A stretch of 64,000 nt of DNA from Plutella xylostella (taxonomy: Eukaryota > Arthropoda > Insecta > Lepidoptera > Plutellidae): positions 9,486,001-9,550,000 of the forward strand of contig NC_064005.1 of assembly GCF_932276165.1 (NCBI RefSeq), written 5' to 3'. The position numbers and the translations under genes were made by a program. Below the pieces are notes generated by a model that searched no databases, was not told the origin of the DNA, and saw only the letters and a program-made list of their open reading frames with translations. Below are positions 56,050-64,000 of this stretch, in pieces; position 1 is the stretch's first letter; every line of letters begins with the position of its first letter.

Positions 56050-57333
56050 TAAATATATAATATAAGATAATGTGAATAAATATGTAAATATATAACATAG
56101 TATCATAGTAATTAATTCCTCTACCTACTTTTATCATGTTTTTAATTGTCGTGTTGTATGATGGTACTTAAACAATTGTAAACAACCCATGAAACAAATG
56201 TAAGTATTTTAGTATTTATGAAAGATGATTGATGATGATAATATGTTATGATTAAAAATGTGACGATAAATTGTGTGTTAAAATGCAAAAATCTTTGTTA
56301 TGTGGAATAATGGTTAAGAGAAAAAGTAACAATTTTGTGATTGTATATATATAGAGGTATGCACAATCATTACAAATCATTTATAATACCTTATAATTAT
56401 GTCAAGCGTAATGTTAGCCAAAGAGAAGATTTATGAGCGAAACCTAAGATGAACAGTGATACCTACTTTGTTATATGGAGATAATTATAAATCAAGTGAG
56501 TCGTCATTGGCTGCCTTTGAACGACATAAGTTTACAAAAGTGAGTCGTCATTGATAAGAGTCTTTGAGCGACATTAGTTAATAAGAGTGAGTCGTCATCG
56601 ACAAGAGTCTTTGAGCGACATTAGTTAATAAAAGTGAGTCGTCATTGACAAGAGTCTTTGAGCGACATTAGTTGATAAGAGTGAGTCGTCATTGACAAGA
56701 GTCTTTGAGCGACATTAGTTAATAAGAGTGAGTCGTCATTGACAAGAGTCTTTGAGCGACATTAGTTAATACGAGTGAGTCGTCATTGACAAGATTCTTT
56801 GAGCGACATTAGTTAATAAGAGTGAGTCGTCATTGACAAGAGTCTTTGAGCGACATTAGTTAATAAGAGTGAGTCGTCACTGACAAGAGTCTTTGAGCGA
56901 CATTAGTTCATAAGAGTGAGACATCAATGAAGAGAGTCTTTGAGCAACGTTTCAAAGTGTGAATCGGTAAAAATTGTAAAAGTAAGCTGATGTACAAAAG
57001 AATGCCATTAAATGCGGATTAATGTACATAAATTTATAAAATCTTTTAAGGTATAATCATAAAAATCTAAGCAAGAATGTTTTGTTATAGTGATGGTTAA
57101 CAATTGTTACAAAAAATATGTGATTATTATTTGTGATGTATATGTATATTTATAAAAACTCTATAATACATTTGCATATTTAAAAAAAAAATCAATGTCA
57201 ATGTGATATTATGTTTCAGTTTTCTGATAAGAAATTATTATTGTTATGATGATTGAGATTTGTACAATATGTTAATCTGTAATTTCTTTTAATTTTTGGC
57301 GCGGGGACGCGTCCAGAGTCAGGATTAGCCGAA
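56050..57333 (+). other. Element B 3' region, right of insertion D
   Basis: Non-coding, AT-rich, contains the 47-bp tandem array (56496-56962). Ends with GGCGCGGGGACGCGTCC and GGATTAGCCGAA before the LTR. No env-like frame. Confidence 0.7.
56496..56962 (+). repeat. 47-bp tandem repeat, ten units, in element B
   Basis: Units begin GTGAGTCGTCATT at 56496, 56540, 56587, 56634, 56681, 56728, 56775, 56822, 56869 and 56916. The first is 44 bp, the rest 47 bp. The middle units are nearly identical and the outer ones diverged, the usual pattern of arrays growing by unequal exchange. Each unit holds GTCG and CGAC about 20 bp apart, a possible short stem. Confidence 0.95.
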
Positions 57334-57554
57334 TGTTAGCCAAATTTTATACTAGTGGGAATTTATTTTTCATGGTCTGGCAACTCAAAAATATAAAAGT
57401 TGGTCGGGTAGTTGGGTTTATTAAAAAATAAAATATGGCGAATTTTTCACTCGGCAACGGAACGATTCGGCTGGTCTTGATTCTGTTGTCTGGTACTTAA
57501 CTACGATAAGAAGACATTAATAAATAGTGATCCAGAGAAAGGTGTTTTCTTACA
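57334..57554 (+). repeat. Element B 3' LTR
   Basis: 221 bp; one base different from the 5' LTR. Followed by CAGG at 57555-57558. Confidence 0.92.
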
Positions 57555-57558
57555 CAGG

Positions 57559-57868
57559 GGAAAGATACAGTTGACAGCCACGTGGACGCATGACCTTTCA
57601 GAGCGCGGGTCAAGGCCACCATAAGCCGTGCGCCTAGCAGATTCTCGTCGTTGATGCACAGGTCCGCAGTCAACATCCAAGAACGTGCGTCGATATCGGA
57701 TTTACTGGGATCGTAATCAGGTAACCTCAGCTCGGACGACGACGACGGCGTTTTCATAGCTCGAACAAGCGTCAGGAAATTCCGATTCTGTTGTTCTAGA
57801 AGCTGCTGCCATTTCTCGTAGTTCGTGTCGTGGTGTGAAGCACGTGGGGTGGCGTCTTCTGATCCCAC
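57559..57868 (-). pseudogene. Element A gag, N-terminal part
   Basis: The complement encodes the gag start: NYEKWQQLLEQQNRNFLTLV, then LRLPDYDPSKSDIDARSWML and LMVALTRALKGHASTWLS, a Ty3/Gypsy capsid pattern. It is cut by element B and continues at 43725. Position 57868 is a GTG; the open frame runs back into the LTR, with no in-frame ATG seen before the capsid. Just after the LTR end, TCAGAAGTGGGATC matches what I recall as the complement of a tRNA-Leu 3' region and may be the primer site. Confidence 0.75.
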
Positions 57869-57874
57869 TTCTGA

Positions 57875-58289
57875 TGACGGGGAGGGGTCGTCCCGCCGGG
57901 CATCTCGTCTGGCGGTGGATTCATCAGGCGGGCGGAAATAATAGGCTCTTCGTGTAGTTCGTATCTTAATTGTTTAGAATACAATCAACACTTAATGTAA
58001 CAATGCAAGATCGCGATGATGCAGACGGATTACTTTTAGAAACGCGGCAAGTTCGATACAGCACACTGTTTCCCGTGTCACGTCCAACTCGTCCAAGCTC
58101 CCAATCCAGAATGGTGGCGGCATGGCCCCTTTACTTTTTAAACGTCACGTGACCTCTTACTTTTTAAAATGTTGCCAGGGCTGTATCGACCTTACCCAAG
58201 GAAAATCCCTTGACGTTTCTGATTCGATTACGACGCGTTTACACGCTCAATCAACATCGATGCGGCGTTTGTCTGCCAACGCTGCGACA
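57875..58289 (-). repeat. Element A 5' LTR
   Basis: 415 bp, identical by eye to 34511-34925. Followed on the right by TATATA. Confidence 0.92.
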
Positions 58290-58465
58290 TATATATAAAA
58301 GCCCGAACAACGGTAAATCCTAAGATTTACGCGTAAAACCTAAGATTTACCAACTCTTAATGGTAAAAGCCCGAAAGATTTTGCGATTCGCACTTTTACC
58401 ACTATTCACTTGGTAAATCTTAGGATTTACATTAAGGCACGGTAAATGTTGAAAAAGCCAGGTTA

Positions 58466-58684
58466 TCCTAACTAATATTATAAATGCGAAAGTAACTGTG
58501 TCTGTCTGTCTGTCTTTCTGTCTGTCTGTCTGTTACTCTTTCACGCCAAAACTACTGAACGGATTTGAATGAAATTTGATATACATACGGTCTAGACCCT
58601 GGAAAAGAACATAGGCTACTTTTTATTCCGGAATTCCCACGGGAAAACTTTTTAAGGCGAAGCGAAGCGCGCGGGAACAGCTAG
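58466..58684 (+). mobile_element. Helitron-like non-autonomous repeat
   Basis: 5'-TCCTAACTAATATTATAAATG start, CTAG end at 58681-58684, between A and T. Contains CTGTCTGTCTGTCT runs and the GCGAAGCGAAGCGCGCGGG pre-end block. Best-preserved of the three copies. Confidence 0.78.
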
Positions 58685-58696
58685 TAACTTATAACT

Positions 58697-59255
58697 TTCG
58701 GTGACAGAATCTGCAATATTGGACACAAAACGGCCAAGTTCAGTAAAAATATTTTCGGAATGGCACCCGCAATTTATAATAAAATCCCAAATACCATACG
58801 ACAGATTGATGATCTCAATGCGTTTAAACTTAAACTAAAAAAATATCTTATCAATAAATCATATTATTCTATAAATGAATTCCTTCTTGACATTTACTAA
58901 TTTTATTACTTATCACCATTTTAATTTAATTAGACGAATTTAATATATAATCATTCTTGACATAGACACACGCACACACATGGACAAACTTATTAATGAG
59001 TTCATTAGGTTTTTTTTTTTATATTTATTTTCATATAATTTTTTTTTTGCAACAAAATTATTATTTGGCTCAAATTTTTATATGTATTTTTTCTTTTATC
59101 TTTGTAGTTATTGCATGTCATATGTAGCATGGACTTTAATTTTTAAAATATTTGTACGCCCTGTGGCATAGCATAGCGGAACTTTGTTAATATTTACCAC
59201 CTTACCATTAACCTGTGTTAAACAAATAAATGATTTGATTTGATTTGATTTGATT
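58697..59255 (+). pseudogene. LINE ORF2 C-terminus with (TGATT)n tail
   Basis: The frame from about 58705 to 58900 encodes KNIFGMAPAIYNKIPNTIRQ and KKYLINKSYYSINEFLLD, clearly related to the C-terminus of the minus-strand LINE at 27693. A 3' UTR follows and ends in AAATAAATGATTTGATTTG repeats near 59225-59257. No RT domain is present. Confidence 0.8.
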
Positions 59256-59349
59256 TGAATTTTGTAATGAGAAATATGTTATCAGTGTGTGTTGTGTAAA
59301 CTGCTGGTGTTCCATATTTGATAAATAAATAAATAAATAAAACCTCCGT

Positions 59350-59752
59350 AGTCTAACAAAGCGTCCGTATATAGTCGAGCGGGCTTCAGTGATCGTAACT
59401 GATCACTGAGGTTTAGCAACAACCAGCATGGTCAGCCATTGGATGGGTGACCGATTTCAAGTGGTTCTTTTCTGGATGCTTTCGTGCTTCGGACGGCACT
59501 TTAAGCCGTGGGTCCCGGTTTCTGCTTCGGCAGCAGTCGTTAAGCCTAGTCAGAGGCCTTCGGGCGGCTTGAAAACGACTGACAGTCGGGTTGCCCACTT
59601 ACCCGACAACTCTCTCAGCACAAGCTTGCTTGTGTTGGGGTCCACCAACCCGCACTAGGCCAGCGTGGTGGACTAGATCGAAACCCTTCCTTCATTGGAA
59701 GGAGACCCGTGCCCCAGCAGTGGGGACGTAATGAGTCGTGATGATGATGATG
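59350..59752 (+). mobile_element. 5S-rRNA-derived SINE with RTE-like tail
   Basis: The head has GATCACTGAGGTTTAGCAAC and ATTGGATGGGTGACCGATTT, resembling the 5S rRNA region that holds its internal polymerase III promoter. The body has GCTTCGGACGGCACTTTAAGCC and CACTAGGCCAGCGTGGTGGAC; the 3' end is a (GAT)n tail like that of RTE LINEs, implying that RTE enzymes mobilise it. SINEs with a 5S head and RTE tail are a known class; I do not know this family's name. A diverged copy is at 22626. Confidence 0.82.
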
Positions 59753-60200
59753 ATAACTTATAACTAACCGAACTTAAGAAATATTTATTATTGCAAATTA
59801 TTTTACTTCCGGTTTCCGTGTTCAAATTATCGTTCAGTGAATGAGTGATCATAAAGTTAATTCGCATCTATTACTATACACATAAATACCATAATTCGGT
59901 GCATTACTTCGCCCAAAAGTTGATGAATGACCTTGACCATATAAAAATAATATAAATTCTGAAAGAAAATAATTTAAGTTTTTGATTGAAATAAATGAAT
60001 AGGTAATAATTAATCTTTGTTTTATTCCCAAAACCAACTTTTACTAGGTGTCAGTGGTAAAACCTAGCATTTACCAAATTCTAATGGTAAAAGCCCGAAA
60101 AAATGACCCATTTTCACAAATCCTTACATTTACCAACTCATGTTGGTAAATCCTAAGATTTACTGGTAAATCCTAGGATTTACCGTTGTTCGGGCTTTTA

Positions 60201-63200
60201 CAGTAACATAATATATTAGTTAGAAAGTTAGGATTATGGCCACGATCGTAATTCTAGAAGACGTAGTCAGAGGTACTCGCAGTTTTCACCTGGTTTACGT
60301 AGTACCTAGTTTAAATAATATCTTTGCTTTTAAGTATTTTTCAGGATATAGCAACGGACGCAACTGAAAAACATGTTCTGTGTCGGAGAAATGTGTATGA
60401 TGTAGGTACCTACCTATCGAGAGTATCGTATGTAACGTAACGTTTAAATTTGTTTAGAATACCTGCCTAATTAGCGTTATGTAAGGGTTTTATGTAGGTG
60501 TGTTACTAATTTATCAAAACGTATTAAATTTATTTACGTCCATAAATGTAAAATTGGACAATAGATAGACATATAACATTTAACAAAATTCTAATTTAAC
60601 ATAGGTATAATATTAATCCAAAAAGCTCGGTAAACTAAATGTGAAGCAATTAATGAGTTTAATGCTATTATGTGCTATTGATAATGTTTTTGATCTATGT
60701 ATTATTACTAGGTAGGTTAGTACTATTTAAAACAAACATGTATACGATTCCAGTGATTACATAACATATTAAAAAGCGTACTACACCATTCCATCGTCGG
60801 ATATGAAGATGATGATAATAATTCATTTATTTTTTCAGCAGGTGTGGTACCCTGACTTGCGACTGTTATAGTGTTACTAGAATAACATAATTATAGTCAT
60901 CTAACCCAGTGGCTGGAATAATGAACTGATCTAATGCTTACTGAACGGATCACTTCAGGTCAGTTTACACAAGTCAAGTATACTTCGGTTCCCTAGGGAT
61001 GACAAAAATGCTTAGAGCTTCATTTACAAGTACATACAATAGTTCTCCACCAATCGAAAGTTGACTGGAAAAAATTGCTTCCTATAGGCAATAATCCCGA
61101 CTTTATGTGCAATTAAATAAGTAATTAAAGTCTGTTTGTTAATCTCATAATAACATAATTTGACCATTTTACGTGCAATAAGTTGGTTATAAAGAAATCA
61201 ATCCTAGCATGGGGGTTTCACAGACACACATTGTCAAACTTACAACACCCGCTTTTGCAGTGGTTACTAAACATGACCTAAACTAAATTTGAATGTCGGG
61301 AACATGTCAACTGTGAAATATTTATGACAGAGTTGGTAATCCATCTTGTTTGACTTCAGCGGGTGTTATTTTTTGGCGTAGGTGTAATTAAGTTGTAATG
61401 ACCACATAGCTTTCCGTTTTATCCCAAAATTAGACGAAAGTTATTTTGTTAGACCTATCAAATACCTTATGCACCTATCAAACACCCATTCTACCGGTTA
61501 AAACTTATTTGTGGTAATACAGTTAGGTATAAAACCTTTTGTTTAAATAGCTGAAACAGTCGCCATGTACCAGGGCAACAAAGGTTCACAGTAGGTCGAA
61601 ACTCTCCTCTGACACTCTTGTGCACTCCGACCGACTGGAAAAGACGTTGTATTTATTCTCCAACAGAAGTTGTCACTTTAGTTGCGAAGAGTCCCACAGT
61701 AGGAGCGCACGATTGTGCACTCATTCATTTATACGAGCAGTAAGTATATGAGTATCGAACACCGTTGTGCTTTTCTGCTCGCCTGGTACAATTGGGGTAC
61801 AGTATTTTGGTCATTCATCTATTTTAAAAGAAGTAAAATTTTCATTTTCAGTATTTCATCATTATTCAAAAATAATTACCAAAGGATCACTAACAGTCTG
61901 ACATATTACCTAACCACTACCAGATACCTGCCTAAGGCAATCGTCGAATTGCCCATGTATTTACACGTCAACTCTTCCATACCGAGTCTCCTTATCAACC
62001 ATAATTAGTTCTACAGGCTTAATTCTCATCAGTAGCTACGTTAGTGTATTGCATACACAATCCTGGCAACGCAAACGTCTATATGACAAAATTCCGCCCT
62101 TTACAATGCTTGGTACCACCAAAAGTTCCTGAAGTGTCCGGAAAACACTTCACGTCAGTCCTTCTACTGCGCCCAGCTACACACACACACCCGCACGCTG
62201 CACACACACACACACACACGCACGCTGCACCTCGTACATGCACGCTGCACGCGCGTGTGTGAGTGTCCATAAAACATGTGTAAAGTACGTGCCGTCTCAC
62301 AATGGACTCTCGCCATTATTTACCGACGTATCACACCGAGGATTACAATCTAAGTGCTTTTATATTGTTTAGGAATTTATTGTTGGGGCGGCGCTGCTCT
62401 TATGAGCTGCAGTGATAGATGGCGCGACTTGTGGGTGTGATTTGCGGGTATTTTCAGTTTTTCGCCTTTCCCGAGTGAATCGTTAGTGCAGGTTTCGGGA
62501 GAGAAAAGTAGCCGGATTGTTTTCGTGAACTTAGTTTTGTACTTTAATTAACTTTCAACGGTAGGTACCTACATTCTTCAGAAAATAATGACGCAGACTA
62601 TTATTTCATTATAAACTACAGCATCTAAAAGACTTGAAACTATCCCTCAGACTCAGAACACATCAAATGACTTAATTCTAAGCATCCCTCTCCGCTACAT
62701 CCTAAGGGCGTGTTCAAACTGTACAAATGACGTTTCACGTGTCGCGCAAACGGCGGAGTTTCCCTCACATTATTATTATTATTATAATAAGATGATGCAC
62801 ACGTAGCGAGTATTATAATAGTAATGAGATTAGAGCATGCAAACGTTATAGAGGACGTGGGATTATCGGAGTGTGTTGTCGGGGTTACCGTCTAATGAGG
62901 TGGAATGAGTTTGCTGTTGTGTGTGTGAGGAAGCGCTTAGATACGTAAGAAATGTTGTAGGTTATGGTACGTAGTGTTTCGCCTCAGTCTGTAGGTACCT
63001 TGTTGTGTAAGTACTTAAATTTAATTGTACGTTGTACCTACTGCGCTTCAAATCTTCTAATGAATATTACAAAAAAATGTACTTAAATCCTAGATCCTAG
63101 CCGAATATATTGATTTATTATGTTGCTCCTTTGCTAGTACACTACAAAAACAAACCAACAAATCCAGTCATGAAACTTTTGCAATATTTCCTCTTTTACC

Positions 63201-64000
63201 GGAGAATTAAAAATAAATTAATCCGCATCAAAACAAACCGTTTCCGTCACGATATGATTAAACCCTCAAACTTTAAACTCGCGAAACGTTTTTATTAACG
63301 TAATTTACGTTCGTAAACCTGTGTTTTTGACTCGTAAATAACTGTCGGGCATTTTTAATGTCCCGGCACTATCAGCGGTGGTTATTAATACGCGCGGCGG
63401 GAGCGGTGATCTGTCAAGCTATTTCCTGCCGATTTCCGAATGCACGCTACTGATAAACCAATGACAAGATAGAGTGCGTATGGCGATTTTATACCACGGA
63501 TGTTGATGAACCTATTTATGAAACGTCGTGGCGTGTTAGCTAAACATCGACAAATTTAGCTAGAAAAATACTAAACTAAAAAAAACAATGAAAATGTTAA
63601 TTGCATCACAAATTTTACGTTCACGTTAAAAATCAGTGGGCGGGGTGGTTTATAGGATTAAAAAATTATTAATATTTATAGGTAGGTATTTATGATTATC
63701 TAATTCAATCAAATTGAAATGAAGAGTTCTGTTGCAGTGGAAGTTGATATATCAACTGTTTACGTTTCCTTATGTAGTCTTTACAAGTAGACATAATGAA
63801 GACAAACAAATCATCAGATAACCGGCAACTCCACGACCACACCGCCACTGCGACAACCATAAACCATCTCAAGACGCACCACAGCCCGTGTACAATTATT
63901 ATAATAAACTTTGAGCATTAAGCCGGGTGTACACATTGCACAATGCAGGTGCGGGCGTGCGTGATTTATGCAACAATTTGTCATCGCGCCAAACCGCTGA
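60201..64000. other. 3.8 kb without a supported gene
   Basis: AT-rich sequence. Small items: a retroelement scrap with GACTGGAAAAAATTGCTTCC at about 61060-61110, related to 11785; a CA-rich microsatellite with repeated CACGCTGCA at about 62178-62260; and a (TTA)n run near 62770. The 97-codon frame at 61715-62008 has no domain. Confidence 0.5.
62178..62260. repeat. (CA)n microsatellite with CACGCTGCA insertions
   Basis: Runs of CACACA are broken by three CACGCTGCAC words and end in GCGCGTGTGTG, a short palindromic junction. Confidence 0.85.

Larger units (their letters stand above)
43730..57554 (+). mobile_element. Element B: Ty3/Gypsy retrotransposon inserted in A gag
   Basis: LTRs of 221 bp at 43730-43950 and 57334-57554 (TGTTAGCC...TTCTTACA) differ at one base by eye (TAGTAGGG versus TAGTTGGG). 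The 4-bp duplication CAGG and the continuous gag frame on either side prove insertion into element A. B has a leader, a gag-pol frame, and a 3' non-coding region with tandem repeats. It was itself hit by a 794-bp retro-insertion and by element D. No TGG-type primer site follows the left LTR and no clean purine tract precedes the right one. Confidence 0.9.
34511..58289 (-). mobile_element. Element A: outer Ty3/Gypsy retrotransposon, 23.8 kb with inserts
   Basis: The outermost shell of the nest. Identical 415-bp LTRs at 34511-34925 and 57875-58289 read TGTCGCAG...CCCCGTCA on the minus strand (TG...CA ends) and are flanked by TATA on both sides, a target consistent with the YRYRYR preference of gypsy-like integrases. 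Its own sequence is split by inserts: gag in two pieces (57559-57868 and 43044-43725), integrase in two pieces (42622-42840 and 39660-39972), and a 3' region. Protease, reverse transcriptase and RNase H are absent, so it cannot move on its own. It carries a TIR element, a LINE and element B. Removing the mapped inserts leaves continuous flanks. Confidence 0.85.
58685..59765 (+). mobile_element. Composite retro-insertion (LINE 3' end plus 5S SINE) between 12-bp repeats
   Basis: TAACTTATAACT occurs at 58685-58696 and 59754-59765. Between them lie a LINE C-terminus and 3' UTR with a (TGATT)n tail, an (AAAT)n run, and a 5S-derived SINE ending in (GAT)n just before the right repeat. One pair of target repeats around several parts suggests a single chimeric insertion. 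Confidence 0.6.
58298..60198. mobile_element. TIR/foldback element with AAAGCCCG ends
   Basis: The left end AAAGCCCGAACAACGG (58298) and right end CCGTTGTTCGGGCTTT (ending 60198) are inverted repeats, each followed inward by several near-palindromic GTAAATCCTAAGATTTAC units over about 60-150 bp. TA lies outside both ends (58296-58297, 60199-60200). It has been filled by other insertions: a Helitron-like repeat, a LINE end and a 5S SINE. No transposase was seen. Confidence 0.72.

Noticed and set aside
56496..56962. CRISPR-like array
   Set aside because: Units are contiguous 47-bp tandem repeats without unique spacers, inside a eukaryotic retrotransposon.
59380..59470. True 5S rRNA gene
   Set aside because: Only the internal promoter region resembles 5S; ends and length do not, and it is joined to a SINE body.
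62041..62300. Short frames over the CA repeat as genes
   Set aside because: They are translations of a microsatellite.

Overview
The window looks like repeat-dense, gene-poor DNA from a lepidopteran (moth or butterfly) nuclear genome. It is AT-rich. It holds RTE-type LINE tails ending in (TGA)n, CR1/Jockey-type LINEs ending in short microsatellites, SINEs with tRNA-like or 5S-rRNA-like heads, 5'-TC...CTAG-3' Helitron-like repeats, and Ty3/Gypsy LTR retrotransposons. I found no convincing host protein-coding gene, tRNA gene, rRNA gene or CRISPR array. The unique-looking parts could be intergenic or intronic. Species and clade assignments are from memory of the families; no search was run.

Layout 1-34.2 kb: a 5'-truncated RTE LINE with a perfect 17-bp target duplication (872-1860); a nearly complete LINE (about 3.5-7.6 kb) with an ORF1 fragment, an intact endonuclease/reverse-transcriptase ORF2 and a frameshift-like signal at the ORF1/ORF2 junction; a 572-bp near-perfect palindrome (8852-9423); several SINE, RTE and Helitron-like fragments; a 5'-truncated LINE with an open RT frame (24.57-26.79 kb); and a minus-strand LINE with one frameshift (27.49-30.7 kb).

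Layout 34.5-58.3 kb: a nested stack of retrotransposons. Element A (minus strand, identical 415-bp LTRs, TATA flanks) is the outer shell; its gag is broken and most of its pol is missing. Inside A lie a 3.5-kb terminal-inverted-repeat element with an 8-bp target duplication (35712-39204), a LINE inserted in the integrase region (about 39.97-42.62 kb), and Gypsy element B inserted in gag (plus strand, 221-bp LTRs with one difference, target duplication CAGG). B carries a long gag-pol frame whose first 43 codons are split off by a 794-bp retro-insertion, and ten 47-bp tandem repeats in its 3' region. Inside B's 3' region sits element D, a Gypsy (mag-like) element with identical 220-bp LTRs, target duplication ATACC and two nonsense codons in an otherwise open gag-pol frame.

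Layout 58.3-64 kb: a TIR element with AAAGCCCG ends (58298-60198) containing a Helitron-like repeat, a LINE 3' end and a 5S-derived SINE; the last two lie between 12-bp direct repeats, as if they arrived together. Beyond 60.2 kb I see only AT-rich sequence, microsatellites and repeat scraps.

The loci do not form a pathway. The open frames are retrotransposon gag, protease, reverse transcriptase, RNase H, integrase and endonuclease. The information in the window is mainly the insertion order and the sequence signals inside the elements.
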